DNA of 64,000 nt from Cunninghamia lanceolata. Its lineage: Eukaryota > Streptophyta > Pinopsida > Cupressales > Cupressaceae. The stretch spans positions 186,001 to 250,000 of the forward strand of contig BSBN01000850.1 of NCBI GenBank assembly GCA_027924645.1, given 5' to 3'. The notes beneath the pieces are model-generated. The model was not told where the DNA came from. It saw only the letters and a program-made list of their open reading frames with translations, and made no database searches. The position numbers and the translations under genes are program-made. Shown piece by piece: positions 22,785 to 35,056 of the stretch. Each line of letters begins with the position of its first letter. Position 1 is the first letter of the stretch.

Positions 22785-22965
22785 TGATAGGATCCATGAG
22801 CATGAAGTTTTAATGTGGGATAAATCCATGGTGGCATGAAGCCTATAAATGAGCATGAAGTTGTAATGTGGCATGAAGCCTATAATGAGCATGAAGTTGT
22901 AATAGGAATGAATCCATAATGAGCATGAATATGTAATGGGCATGAAACCATTAAAAGCATGAATT
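22785..22965 (+). repeat. Minisatellite with GAGCATGAAGTTGTAATG-type units
   Basis: About five imperfect units of roughly 33-36 bp, each containing GAGCATGAA and GGCATGAAGCC or similar. Units vary in length and sequence. Confidence 0.75.
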
Positions 22966-23159
22966 TTTTATTATATAGGTAAAACAAGTTTTGAAGGGGC
23001 CCTGAAACCTTTACATCATCATCAAGTGAACATCATAATAGTAACATTTGAAACATTTGCAAACTATGAACACAAAACCCAACATAAAAAAAAGAACCAA
23101 CCCACCAAACCTAACAAAACAAAAGACAACAAAAAAGGATAGATCACCTCCAACTACAT

Positions 23160-24607
23160 CTATTTCAAAATCTCAACTGCTTCTAATTGATGTTGGGTAG
23201 AAGCTCTCATGGAGTTTGACAAAGTCTTGGACCTCCTTTTTCTCCTTCTCAAATGATTTCTTCTTAATGCTCTGAGTTCTTACACTTGGGCCAACCTTCA
23301 CACTTTTATAAACACTAATGTTCTTTTCTTCCACACACTGGGCCTCTAGTCCATCTACCATTTCCTTCAATTTCTCCATGAGAATCTTGATACCCATTGC
23401 ACTATTTTGGATAGTTCATATATTTACTTGAATGACCCTATTAAGATTATCGTTTACGTCTATAAGGTCCTTCTCAAGGCTGATCAATCTATTGATAATC
23501 CTCTTTCCCTTTCTCCATCTCCTTTAACATGTTAACACTCTGTTTTAAATCAGAAAGTTCTTGCTTCATTTTGTTCATTCTGGGAACAACTTCCCAACTT
23601 TGAGAGATTTGGTTATCTACTTCCCTTTCCACTTGAATATGTCCCCCAATCCTTTTCTTAGTGATGGAAAGTTTTAGATTCAATGTATTAATTTCAACAA
23701 ATAACCATTTTGTAAAGGAATTCTATGTATCCATAGCTTCCTATATGGTTCCTATGAAATAAAATAATTCTTGCCTAGAGGAAGAATTAGCCACCAAAAT
23801 AAGAACTCTTTAGGAATACTAGCAGAAGGATTCAATATTCCTGGAAAAGGTACTCCTACCATGAGTTTAGGAATAAAAATAGCTTTCCCTTTCTCTTTGA
23901 GCCTTTTCTCTTGAAGCACGACATTCTCCTAACTAACCTCATTCGCATCCTTCTTAGCTCTTGCAACAACATTTATTGTCTCCCTTATGTGCAAGTTTTT
24001 TCCTTATTCATTTTCCTCCTGATTGCGACTTAGATTTAGGTTTTTCATCTACCCTCTTTCTTTTTCTTTCCTCATAATTCTCTGAATCTTGACTCACATC
24101 TTCTTCATGAAACCCTAGGCTACTTTACCTAGGGGAAGTACCTTCAATATTAGAGCCAATGAAAACCCTTTTCTTAAAATCCTTAAAGGAATTCTTTAAA
24201 GAATGCTTAGAGTTATTAGAGGAAGTGTTTGAGTAATCCACAACTCTATTCACTTTATCCTCCCTTGACTTGACACACTGAATAGGGCTTCTAGGGATGG
24301 GAGTTTGAGATTTCATGCAATTGACTAAAAGGAAGATTAACCCCTGATGAAGAGGAGATGAGCTTAGATCTCATTTACATTCTTTCATGGACACTTCTAG
24401 AGGTGACAAAAGATAGAAAGGAAATGAAACCTTGATTTTGTACCTAAAATGATTTAACATAACAAAATGGTAACCATACACTGATTTAAACCTTCCTTCA
24501 AGGGTGGCATACCTCATCATGCACTCAAGCACTTCTCCCCACAATAGTTTGAGGGAATTCCTTGCATGCAAAAAATGTAGCTTGGTTAAATCATCCCTCG
24601 GCTTTAG
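23160..24607 (-). pseudogene. C-terminal part of an unknown coiled-coil gene, split by the copia element
   Basis: Read on the minus strand. Open segments at 24371-24571, 24125-24316, 23489-23683 and 23173-23397 form a degenerate protein: a hydrophobic globular part (with WGEVLECMMRY near 24530), a Ser/Lys/Asn-rich linker, then Leu/Lys/Glu heptads suggesting coiled coil. Removing the copia element and one GAATG copy joins 24607 to 53554 in frame, so the upstream part is at 53554-54060. I do not recognise the family. The coiled-coil C-terminus resembles gag-like proteins of plant elements, but that is only a resemblance. Confidence 0.5.
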
Positions 24608-24612
24608 GAATG

Positions 24613-25505
24613 TGTAAGGAAGCTAAGATAGCAGAACAACTTCCTACACTAATCTTCAGAGGAGGGTTATACAAAACTTTTTAGATCCTTACAACAATTA
24701 CATAAATTATAAATAAATAAACATAAATATTAGTCATACCACAACACAGTGATTTACGTGGGGAAAACCCTTTCAGGAGAAAAAATCCACACTCCAAAGA
24801 TGACCCAATATATTATTTAGAAATCAACAAGATTACAATATACTTGCAGAGCAAGCTTTGACAGGAGTATCACCAACCAGAGATCCAGAGGTAACCCAAC
24901 ATCTTTAAGACTCTCACACTTAACCTCCATCTCAAGAACCTAATATATAGGAGATACAATACATAAAACCGTCAAACGATAATTACAAAACCATGAGCTA
25001 AAACCACCCAAAAAGGTGGCACCTAAATTATCTCCAATCAAAGATGCCCTATGATGTGTCAAAACACACACCAACACATGTAACTCCCTCTTACAACTCT
25101 TTTTTGTGTCCAACACATTTTCACATTTTCCAATACTGGAGACCCAACTACTAGAGGCCATAACTTTTGATTTGGGAGGCCGATTGACGAACCATTTGAT
25201 GCGTTGGAAATCTCGTGAAGAGATACAAACACTTATAACCAATTTGATTATTTACAATAACTTTTGGGGCCAAAAACAGTCTCTAGATTCTTTAAAATCA
25301 ACTTTGAAACTTTTTTAGGTATTTAAAAAACTGGAAAGTTTAATAACTTGACATCCAGAGATGACCTTGGGTTGAAACTCACTGAAAATGTCTATTTGGC
25401 AATTCTGTAGCTTTGGGGAAATTTTAGACCCATACGTGCTCAAATGCAAACTTACTATAAATAGTAACCTTTTGTAATTGCAAGGTTGAGACACCTTTCC
25501 TAACA
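24613..25505 (-). repeat. Copia element 1, 3' LTR
   Basis: 893 bp, left copy on the plus strand and therefore the 3' LTR of a minus-strand element. On the minus strand a GACAAGTGGGAGAA polypurine tract (25506-25519) lies immediately upstream, the expected plus-strand primer. Pairs with 52659-53548. Confidence 0.92.
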
Positions 25506-25569
25506 TTCTCCCACTTGTCAAACACCTTGCAAGAGAAAAGGGAGTATCAACACCATGATTTAATTGCTA

Positions 25570-27010
25570 GGGACTGAGAGGTCCATAGACTCCAAACACT
25601 ATCTAAACTTCTCTGTGCTCACAAGCTTAGTTAATGAATCTACAACATTCATAAAAGTCTCTACCTTAACTATCTTCAGCTTCACCTACCATCCTCGACC
25701 ATATCTTTGACAAAATGATACTATACATCAATGTGCTTGGTCTTGACAGGAAATTTTTAGTTCTTAGCTAGGTATATTGCACTCTAACTGCCACAATAAA
25801 CTATCATTGCACCTTGTTTTATTCCCATACCTGAACATAATCTCTTAAGCCAAATGGATTTTTTACAAGTGTGAGTAGCTACCATATACTTGGATTCAGT
25901 AGTGGATAAAGAAACCACATCTTGTCGCTTACTCATCCAACTAATTGCACCACCAAATAAAGTAAACACATAAGCATTGGTGGATCGTTTCCTATCAACA
26001 TCACATGCCTAGTCTGAATCCACATAACCATGCATATTAAGGGAATGCACACTTCCTATCAAATTACCATGATAACATAAGGAATACGATGAGGTAGCCC
26101 ACAAATATCTAAAGACTATTTTAACTACATCCCATTAAACTTTACCTGGATTAGACATATATATGGAAGGAACTCCCACTGCTTGGGCAATGTTTGGTCT
26201 AGTATAGACCATAGCATACATCAAAATTTTGATTGCACTCTAGTAAGGCACTCTACTCATGTCTTCCATCTCTGATGGGGATGTTGGACATTGTGAAGAA
26301 GATAAATTCATTCCAACTATAAAAGTAACACACAATGGTCTACAATCTTGCATGTTAAACCTCTTTAAAATTGAATTGACATACTTACTCTAGCCAAGCC
26401 ATATTTTACTATTCACTCTATCTATTCTTATTTCCATCCCAAGAGTGTGTTTAGTTACACGAAGATCTTTCATTTCAAATTTAGCTACAAGTTGAGACTT
26501 TAGTTTTCAAATCATTCCTCTCCCTTTACCAATAAATAACATATCATCAAAATATAATGCAATAAATAGGAAATGATCACCATCAGATTTATAATAAACA
26601 CAGTGATCTGATTTAGAACGTTAAAATCCCAAACTCAACACATGTATCAATTTTTTGGTACCACATCCTAGGATTTTGATTGAGGCCATACAAAGATTTC
26701 TTCAATTTACAAACAAAATTACTTTTACCTTTCACCACGTAGTGATCTCGTTGTGTCATATAAATTTTATATCCTCCTCCAAATCAGCATGAAGGAACAT
26801 CATTTTCACATCCATTTGCACAAACTCTAGATATAAGCAACAACAATAGAAAACAAGAATCTAATGGATGGCATTTTTGCAACAGGAGAAAATATCTCAC
26901 CGTAATCAACACCCTCAACCTGAGAGTAACCTTTTGTAACCAACTGTGCTTTCTACTTCTCAATACCTCCATCTAAACCAATCTTTTTCTTGAACACCCA
27001 TTTGAAACTA
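25570..27010 (-). pseudogene. Copia element 1: reverse transcriptase and RNase H, broken
   Basis: The minus-strand RNase H part at 25784-25969 has the copia block [16 protein letters not shown]. Upstream, at 26000-27010, many stops interrupt the reverse transcriptase, but blocks such as SRVPY near 26250 and the catalytic box near 26540 can be read. The box reads YFDDML, where copia elements normally have YVDDML, so the second residue has changed. No active enzyme is expected. Confidence 0.75.
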
Positions 27011-27044
27011 ACATGTTTCATCATTCAGGCAATGGTACTAGGTC

Positions 27045-28640
27045 TCATGTATCATTATTTTTCAAATCTGTCATTTCTTCATCCATAGCAATCTTCCAAA
27101 ACTCTGCATCATTCATACCTAATGCCTCTTCTACAAATATGGGTTCATCTATGTTATTATTCAAAGAAAAGATACATCTCCAGTCATCAGGTGAATACCT
27201 TTTAGGTGGTTGTCTATGCCTTGTAGACCTTTGAACAAGCTGAGTTGGAGGTTCTTCCTCCTCTTCTAAAGATTTGGAGCTATATGAGCTCTCCTCAACT
27301 TCTTGTCTGTCTAGGGGCCTCAATTCAACTTTCTTAGGCATAGAAGGGAGTTGAATCATATCTTTCTATTCACTTTGTTATGGTTGTAATGTAACAAAAG
27401 AAGGCCTAGTTTCTCTAAAAATAACACTTCTACTAAATATTACTTTCTATACAGTAGGGTCCCAAATCTTGTATCCTTTCACACCATAATTGTACCTGAA
27501 GAAGATACATTTCAAAGCCTTATTCTCCAACTTTGTTCACTTCTCTTTTGGCACATGTGAATATGCCTCACAACTAGAAAATCTAAGATGTCCTAATGAA
27601 GGCTTGTGCCCCGACCACACCTTCATAGGCATTTTATCAACAAGAGCTGATTTAGGAGACATTAATTAGGTAGCAAGTAGTGGCAATAGCTTCAACCCAA
27701 AACCTTTGTTCTAGACTAGCACCACTAAGCATACTTCTAGTCTTCTCCATCAGTGTATTTTTATTCTTTCTATAACTCCATTCTACTATGGAGAATACAG
27801 AGTTGTATTTTGTCTTTGAATGCCATAATCTTTATATAATCTATCAAAATCATTAGAGAAAAGTTATTCCCATTGTCAGTCCTCAAAAAATTTATTTTCT
27901 TTCCAGTATGCAACTCAACCATTACTTTAAATTCTTTAAAATGATTGAAAACTTTAGATTTACTCTTTAGAAAATATACCCATGTCCTTATGCTATAATC
28001 ATCAATAAATGAAACATAATATGTGGATTTTCCAATGGAAGGAATGTCTACAGGACCAAACACATCAAAATGAATAAGATCCAACACACCACAAGATTTA
28101 TGAGAACTCAATTAAAATTAAACATGGTTTTGTTTACCATAAATGAAATGCTCCCAGAAATTGAAATCAATATTACAATCAACCAACTCTTTAACATGGT
28201 TTTTATTTTTTGAGGTCCTTAGAACCTTTTCTCCAATGTGGCCTAATCTTTGGTGCCATAACATAGTCTTCTCTGAAGACAATTTTTATTTAAAAGAAAG
28301 AGCACCCTTAGGTACCTAGAAGCTGTGACCATCCATTGAAAATGAAACGAGGTCTTCATTTCTAATGAAGTAGTCACAAACTTGATTTTCATAGAAGTAC
28401 AATTGTACTAAAAAATGCATGCATCAAGCTTATACAATGTACCAAATCTAACACCTCTAGCGATCACCATAGCACCTCTAACCTTCTTGCATCTTCTATC
28501 AAAAAAGACTACCTACACAACCACGCCTATTAGTTTGCTCATAGATAATAAATTTTGTGTTAATCCAAGGATTTTATTTTTACTCTACCATCAAAAGAAT
28601 CTGATTTTAACTTTACCATGGCCAACAATATTTAAATGAG
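27045..28640 (-). pseudogene. Copia element 1: integrase and linker to reverse transcriptase
   Basis: The linker (27045-27359) has the copia pattern with RRSTR..PPKRY and W..AM.EEM..L near its end. The integrase core is seen at 27770-28111: HFDVFGP near 28075 with the first catalytic Asp, and LRTDNGNNFS near 27875 with the second. The zinc-binding part around 28150-28640 is too broken to trace. The part carrying the third catalytic residue, Glu, lies in damaged sequence near 27760. Confidence 0.75.
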
Positions 28641-28649
28641 AATCATCAG

Positions 28650-29426
28650 TCAAGTACACCTTACCTCAATCAAATTCTTCATATTTAGAAAAATAATATC
28701 TATTAGGGTCATATGGAAAGATGCACTTGAGTCAATTAACCATGCATCATTACCTACATAAGTGGCGAAAGTTGCAATTAACACATCACCATCTTCCTTG
28801 TTGGACTTAGAATCAGAACCAAATTTCTTCTTTTTGTTCTTCTTTTCTTCTTTACACTCCTTACAGAAGTGTCTAGGCTTACTGTAGTTCCAACAAATAA
28901 CTTTGGATTTTCTAGGAGATTTAGATCTTCCCTTGGATTTAGATTTGTCACGCTTCTCACTCTTCTTGTGTTTTTCTTTAGGTCTTCCATGAACATTTAG
29001 GGATTCTTTGGCACTAATGGATACCTTCCTCCTCATCTCTTCAGAAAGAAAAGAACCCAAAACATCTTCAATGTTCAAGACAATAGAAGTACTCCCAATA
29101 GTCGTAACAAGAGAATCCCATGAATTAGGCAAAGAACAAAGGATGATCTGACATCTCTCCTCCTTATCCATTTTCACATCAATTGATGTCAATTGAGCCA
29201 CTAAAATATTGGATGCTTCTGGGTGGTTTGCAATTCATGATCCACCCTCTTCCATTCTCAAGGAATACAATTTCTTCCTCAAGAAAATATTGTTCACTAA
29301 AGATTTGGCTTGCTATATCTCACAAAGTTTCTTCCATAGTTTCTTCGTAGAGGACTCTTCATGGACATTGATTAAATTAGAGTCTACCAGACACAATCTG
29401 ATTAGACCCTTGGCTTTATAATCCAT
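28650..29426 (-). pseudogene. Copia element 1: C-terminal gag and protease start
   Basis: The minus-strand frame from about 29426 to 28650 contains a gag core (LTSIDVKMDKEER near 29180), a Lys/Ser-rich linker and a zinc knuckle near 28870-28910 in which the second Cys is Tyr. The protease active site follows as LIDSSAS, where the family has DSGAS. Both changes are single-codon losses of key residues. The first part of gag is at 52369-52532, separated by the DNA transposon; removing the transposon and one AACA restores an open junction. Confidence 0.85.
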
Positions 29427-29430
29427 AACA

Positions 29431-30295
29431 GGGTAAGTGCAAGAAGATGGGGGGCCAAAAAGGGGTCTTAAGTGGCCACTTTTTTTCTAAAATTAAGAAA
29501 TGCTGGCCTTGGATGAGATATTGAGCATAGTTACACTCAAAATTTGGAGATGCAACCAAAACAATGTTCATAGTGCTCCGAGTCTACTTTCTAAACTACT
29601 AATTTTTTTTTAAAATGGTATAGATTAAGGGGTTCAAAAGAGGGAGCCACATAAATTGGTATTGTTTCTGTCAAAAAACATAACATAGCATGTTTTGTGG
29701 CTCCCTCAAAAGGTTAACTTTTTTTGGTATTTTTAAAATTGCTTCAGTGAGAAATTAGCTAATAGCATATAGTTTATGCCTGATTTTTCTGATAATTTTT
29801 TGATGAATATTTAATTTTTTACTAATTTTCAAAGTGAACACATCCTAAAAAATAGAATTTTGGCTGTTCTACCCCTATAAATTTTGAAAACTAATTGAAA
29901 ATCTTTTTTTTAATATGTGTAGAATGGAGTCTAGTTTCTAAATATGTAATTTTTTTGAAATTTCAATGAATGGTTAATTTACAATGAAAAAAAGACCAAA
30001 CAGTGGTTTTTGCCCAAAACCAGACACACAAACAAAAGAAATTAAAGATGAAAGGCTTAACATTGTCAAAATGTGAAAAACATTACATCATTAAATAGCT
30101 AATAGAAATCCTAACATTAGGTGTTTGATTTGTTTGACCTTGAAACACATGCAAATCTAAGGGTTAGCACAAACAAAATTATGTGAAATCTTGTAGAATT
30201 TGCAAAAACACGTCTATGAATGTTGAAAAGGCACTCCAAGCCTTTGGGTTGGAAATCCAAAGAAAATCCTAAGCCTAAGGCTTGGGATTCCCAAA
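29431..30295. other. Left terminal region of the DNA transposon
   Basis: Starts with the terminal inverted repeat. A second AAGTGGCCACTTTTT block at 29470-29484 resembles the AAGTGGCCAAC block inside the right terminus. The rest is AT-rich and non-coding. Confidence 0.6.
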
Positions 30296-30440
30296 GCACA
30301 ATATGACGCAAGCTCGTTATAACACATTGGCCTTATGTTGTGCTTTTTTCCTTTTTTGGATGTTTGCCGATGTTTTCCGAGTTTGACATAACACGAGCGT
30401 GTTATAACGCGCTTGCGTGTTATAACGCACTTGCGTTATG
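30296..30440. repeat. Subterminal palindromic repeats (left)
   Basis: Several copies of a GCGTTATAACGC or CGTGTTATAACACG palindrome separated by CTTGCGT, concentrated at 30372-30440. Similar palindromes occur at 34655-34680 and 52245-52320 near the right end. Clustered subterminal repeats often bind the transposase; that role here is inference. Confidence 0.75.
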
Positions 30441-30496
30441 TCTTCTTTTGAATGAGTTATGTTCAAGTTTCATAAGTATGTTTCATGGATGTTTAT

Positions 30497-30630
30497 ATCT
30501 ATGCTTGTAGGTATGTATGCATGTACATGTATGCATGCTTGTATGTATGTACATGTATGCATACTTGTATGTATGCATGTTTGTATGTATGTATGCTTGT
30601 ATGTATGCATGTATGTATGTATGTATGTAA
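30497..30630 (+). repeat. (TGTA/TGCA)n microsatellite
   Basis: Runs of ATGTATGTATGCATG with variants. Two overlapping ORFs (30459-30692) are artefacts rich in Tyr, Cys, Met and Val produced by the repeat. Confidence 0.9.
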
Positions 30631-30654
30631 GTGTTTTGGGTTTAGTGTATATAA

Positions 30655-33600
30655 GGACCCAAGCCTGTATAGTTTTGAGGGTTGAGGGTTGAGGTATTAG
30701 GGCTTAAGTAATAGGTAGAGGGTAGACAGTAGAGATTAGAGGGTTGAGGGTTACAGTTGAGGGTTAATATTCAGGTTGTTGAGTGTATAAGATTAAGTGT
30801 GTAAGGTGCGGGGATTAGGGTTTAGGATATTGGGTTTAGGGTTTACGATATGGATTGAGGGTATATAAGGCATAGGGTGACTTGGGCTGAGAGCACATAT
30901 GGTTTAGGTTTAATTTAAGTATAGGGTTGAGGCACAATATTTGAGGTTTAGGATATAAGGGTGAGGTTATATGGTCTAGGGATGAGGGTTTGAGGGTGTA
31001 GGCTTCAGGGTTTAAGGTATAGGGTTGATGATTGAGGGATTAGGGCTTAAGTATATTGTTAAGGGTATAGGGTTAAGGGTTTAGGGATAGGTTTTAGGGT
31101 TTAAGGTTTAAGGGTTAAGGGTTGAGGGATAGGTTTTAAGGTTTAGGGGTAAGGGATTAGGGTTTAAGGTATAGTGTCTTGGGTTGAGGGTTTAGGAATA
31201 GGGATAGCATTTAGGGTTTAGGAATGAGGGATTAGGGTTGAGAGTTGAGGGATTAAGGTTTAAGGTATAGTGATGAGGGTTGTTTAGGGATAGGGTTTAG
31301 GGTTTAGGGTTGAGGGATTAGGGTTTAGAGTTGAGGGATTAGGGTTTAAGGAATAGTGTTGAGGGTTGAGGATTTAGGGATAGGGTTTAGGGTTGATGGA
31401 TTAGGGTTTAAGGAATAGTGTTGAGGGTTTAGGAATAGGGTTTAGGGTTGAGGGATTAGGGTTGAGGGATTAGGGTTTAATGTTAAGAGTTGAGGGTTGA
31501 GGGTTTAGGGATAGGGTTGATGGTCAAGGAATTATGGTTAACGTAGAGTGTTGAGGGTAGAGGGATTATGGATAGGGTTTAGGGTTGAAGGTTTAACGAT
31601 TGAGGGTTGAGACTTTAGGGTTGAGGGTTAAGGGATTGGGGTTTAAGATATAGTGTTGAGCATCAAGAATTAGGGATAGGTTTTAGGGTTTAAGTTTTAA
31701 GAGTTAAGGGTTGAGGGATAGGGTTTAGGGTTTAGGGATAAGGGATTAGGGTTTAAGGTATAGTGTCTAGGGTTGAGGGTTTAGGAATAGGGATAGCATT
31801 TAGGGTTTAGGGATGAGGGATTAGGGTTGAGGGTTGAGGGATTAGGGTTTAAGGTATAGTGTTAAGGGTTTAGTGATAGGGTCTAGGGTTGAGGGTTGAG
31901 GGATTAGGTTTTAGGGTTGATGGATTAGGGTTTAAGGTATAGTGTTGAGGGTTGAGGGATAGGGTTTAGGGTTGAGGGATTAGGGTTTAGGGTTGACGGA
32001 TTAGCGTTTAATGTTGAGAGTTGAGGGTTGAGGGTTTAGGGATAGGGTTGATGGTCAAGGGGTTAGGGTTAGAGTGTCAAGGGTAGAGAGATTAGGGATA
32101 GGGTTTAGGGTTGAAGGTTTAAGGATTGAGGGTTGAGGCTTTAGGGATGAGGGTTTAAGGCTTAAGATATAGTGTCGAGTGTTGAGAGTGTAGGGATAGG
32201 GTTTAAGTTTTAAGGGTTAAGGGTTGAGGGATAGGGATTAGGGTTTAAGGTATAGTGTTAAGCGTTGAGGGTTTAGGGATAGGGTTTAGGTTTGAGGGAT
32301 TAGGGTTTAGGGTTGATGGATTAGGATTTAATGTTGAGAGTTGAGGGTTGAGGGTTTAGGGATAGGGTTTATGGTCAGGGGGTTAGAGTTAAAGTAGAGT
32401 GTCGAGGGTAGAAGGATTAGGGATAGGGTTTAGGGTTTAAGGTTTAAGGTTTAAGGATTGAGGGTTGAGGCTTTAGGGACGAGTGTTTAAGGCTTAAGAT
32501 ATAGTGTCGAGTGTTGAGGGTGTAGGGATAAGGTTTAAGTTTTAAGTGTTAAGGGTTGAGGGATAGGGATTAGGGTTTAAGGTATAGTGTTGAGGGTTGA
32601 GGGTTTAGGGATAGGGTTTAGGTTTGAGGGATTAGGGTTTAGGGTTGACGGATTAGGGTTTGATGTTGAGAGTTGAGGGTTGAGGGTTGAGAGATAGGAT
32701 TAATGGTCAAGGGGTTAGGGTTAGAGTGTAGAGGGTAGATGGATTAGGGATAGGGTTTAGGGTTGAAGTTTTAAGGATTGAGGGTTGAGGCTTTAGGGAT
32801 GAGGGTTTAAGGCTTAAGATATAGTGCCAAGTGTTGAGAGTGTAGGGATAGGGTTTAAGTTTTAAGGGTTTAGGGTTGAGGGATAGGGATTAGGGTTTAA
32901 GGTATAGTGTTGAGGGTTGAGGGTTTATGGATAGGGTTTAGGTTTGAGGGATTAGGGTTTAGGGTTGATGGATTAGGGTTTAATGTTGAGGGTTGAGGGT
33001 TGAGGGTGGAGGGTTGAGGATTCAGGGATAGGGTTGATGGTCAAGGGGTTTGGGTTAAAGTAGAGTGTCAAGGGTAGAGGGATTAGGGATAGGGTTTAGG
33101 GTTGAAGGTTTAAGGATTGAGGGTTGAGGCTTTAGGGACGAGGGTTTAAGGCTTAAGATATAGTGTCGAGTGTTGAGGGTGTAGGGATAGGGTTTAAGTT
33201 TTAAGGGTTAAGGGTTGAGGGATAGGGAGTAGGTTTTAAGGCATAGTGTTGAGGGTTGAGGGTTTAGGGATATGGTTTAGGGTTGAGGGATTAGGGTTGA
33301 CGGATTAGGGTTTAATTTTGAGAGTTAAGGGTTGAGGGTTTAGGGATAGGGTTGATGGTCAAGGGGTTAGGGTTAGAGTGTCAAGGGTAGAGGGATTAGG
33401 GATAGGGTTTAGGGTTGAAGGTTTAAGGATTGAGAGTTGAGGCTTTAGGGATGAGGGTTTAAGGCTTAAGATATACTGTCGAGTGTTGAGGGTGTAGGGA
33501 TAGAGATTAAGTTTTAAGGGTTAATGGTTGATGGATAGGGATTAGGGTTAAGGTATAGTGTTGAAGGTTGAGGGTTTAGGGATAGGGTTTAGGTTTGAGG

Positions 33601-34437
33601 GATTAGGGTTTAGGGTTGATGGATTAGGGTTTAATGTTGAGAGTTAAGGGTTGAGGGTTTAGGGATAGGGTTGATGGTCAAGGGGTTAGGGTTAAAGTAG
33701 AGTGTCGAGGGTAGAGGGATTAGGGATAGGGTTTAGGGTTGAAGGTTTAAGGATCGAGGGTTGAAGCTTTAGGGATGAGGGTTAAGGGATTAGGGTTTAA
33801 GATATAGTGTCGAGTGTCGAGGGTGTAGGGATAGGTTTTAGGGTTCAATTTTTAAGGGTGAAGGGTTGAGGGATAATATCGATCCTGTTGAGGGTTTAGG
33901 AATAGGGATAGTGTTTAGGGTTTAGGGATGAAGGATTAGGGTTGAGGGTTGAGGGATTAGGGTTAAGGGTTTAGGGATTAGGGTTTAGGGTTTAGGGTTG
34001 AGGGATTAGGGTTTAAGGTATAGTGTCGAGGGTTTAGGATTGAGGGATTAGAGTTAAGGGTTGAGGGATTAAGGTTTGAGGGTTTAGGGATAGGGTTGAG
34101 GGTCAAGCCCGTTGAGGGCTTAGGAATAGGGATAGCATTTAGGGTTTAGGGATGAGGGTTTAGGGTCGAGGGATTAGGGTTAAAGTAGAGTGTCAAGGGT
34201 ATAGGGATTAGGGATAGGGTTTAGGGTTGAAGGTTTAAGGATTGAGGGTTGAGGCTTTAGGGCTAAGGGTTAAGAGATTAGGGTTTAGTGATAGGTTGTA
34301 TGGTTTAGGGTTGAGGGATTAGGGTTTATGGTTGAGGGAATAGGGTTTATGGTAAAGTGTTGAGGGTTTAGGGATAGGGTTTAGGATTTAAGGTTTAAGG
34401 GTTGAGGGTTGATGCTTTAGGGTTTAGGATTAAGTGA
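30655..34437 (+). repeat. Degenerate telomere-like array (TTTAGGG type) with a 320-330 bp higher-order unit
   Basis: 3.8 kb composed of TTTAGGG, TTGAGGG, TTAGGG, TTAAGGG and related 6-8 bp units, G-rich on the plus strand. A higher-order unit is marked by TGGTCAAGG-like text at 32052, 32372, 32704, 33038, 33356 and 33675, spaced 318-334 bp. Within each unit, tracts such as GCTTAAGATATAGTGTCGAG recur in the same place. It is interstitial and internal to a transposon, not a chromosome end. Confidence 0.93.
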
Positions 34438-35056
34438 GACCTAGATGGCTAAGGATGGATGGAGAGGTAAACAAGAAGTGACTAAGAGACATAGAGAGGG
34501 GAGAGGTAGAGAGGTGAGGGGGAGAGATAAGTGAGATATAGAGAGGTGAGAGATAGAACATGAGCTAATGGAACTAGAGGTGAGATATTGTAAATGTGCT
34601 ATTGAAGGTGAGATAGGCACAAATATTTATGGATCAATCTAGAGCAAGACAAAATGTGAGCACGTTATAACACGCTCATGTTTTATCCTACTTTAGAAAT
34701 GGTAAAAAAGCTTGGATCCCTATGATCCAAGCCCACATGCTCTGTTTTCATGCTGATTATGCGTGTGTTTCGACAAAAAAGAAGTGCTTTCATGCTGTTG
34801 GGAAGTTCACATGCACATTTAACACATTCTACCACCTTTGCATGATCTTTCCACCTTTTCTGCTTTGCCAACTTGAGGAGGAAATAACATAGTTTTCACA
34901 TCAAATTTGATATATATCTATTCAAGTTTTAATTTTTGCAGTGTTGCAATGTTAATTGTGATTCAATTTTAGGAATTTAACATTATAGATTGGTTAATAG
35001 TATTGTTGTTACTAATTATATTTGAGTGTTATTCAATTTAACATTGAAAAGGAAGC
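34438..35056 (+). other. Region between the telomere-like array and the transposase start
   Basis: A purine-rich AGAGAGG stretch (34470-34560), one palindromic repeat GAGCACGTTATAACACGCTC (34653-34672), then AT-rich DNA with a TATATATC tract near 34910, about 145 bp before the transposase ATG, which may serve as a TATA box. Confidence 0.4.

Noticed and set aside
24613..25505. Independent solo LTR at 24.6 kb
   Set aside because: The matching LTR and shared GAATG at 52659-53553 show it is one end of a nested full-length copia element.
30459..30692. Two overlapping ORFs rich in Tyr, Cys, Met and Val
   Set aside because: Translation of a TGTA/TGCA microsatellite; no real coding signal.
30655..34437. 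True chromosome end
   Set aside because: Units are diverged, and the array lies inside a transposon with coding DNA on both sides.
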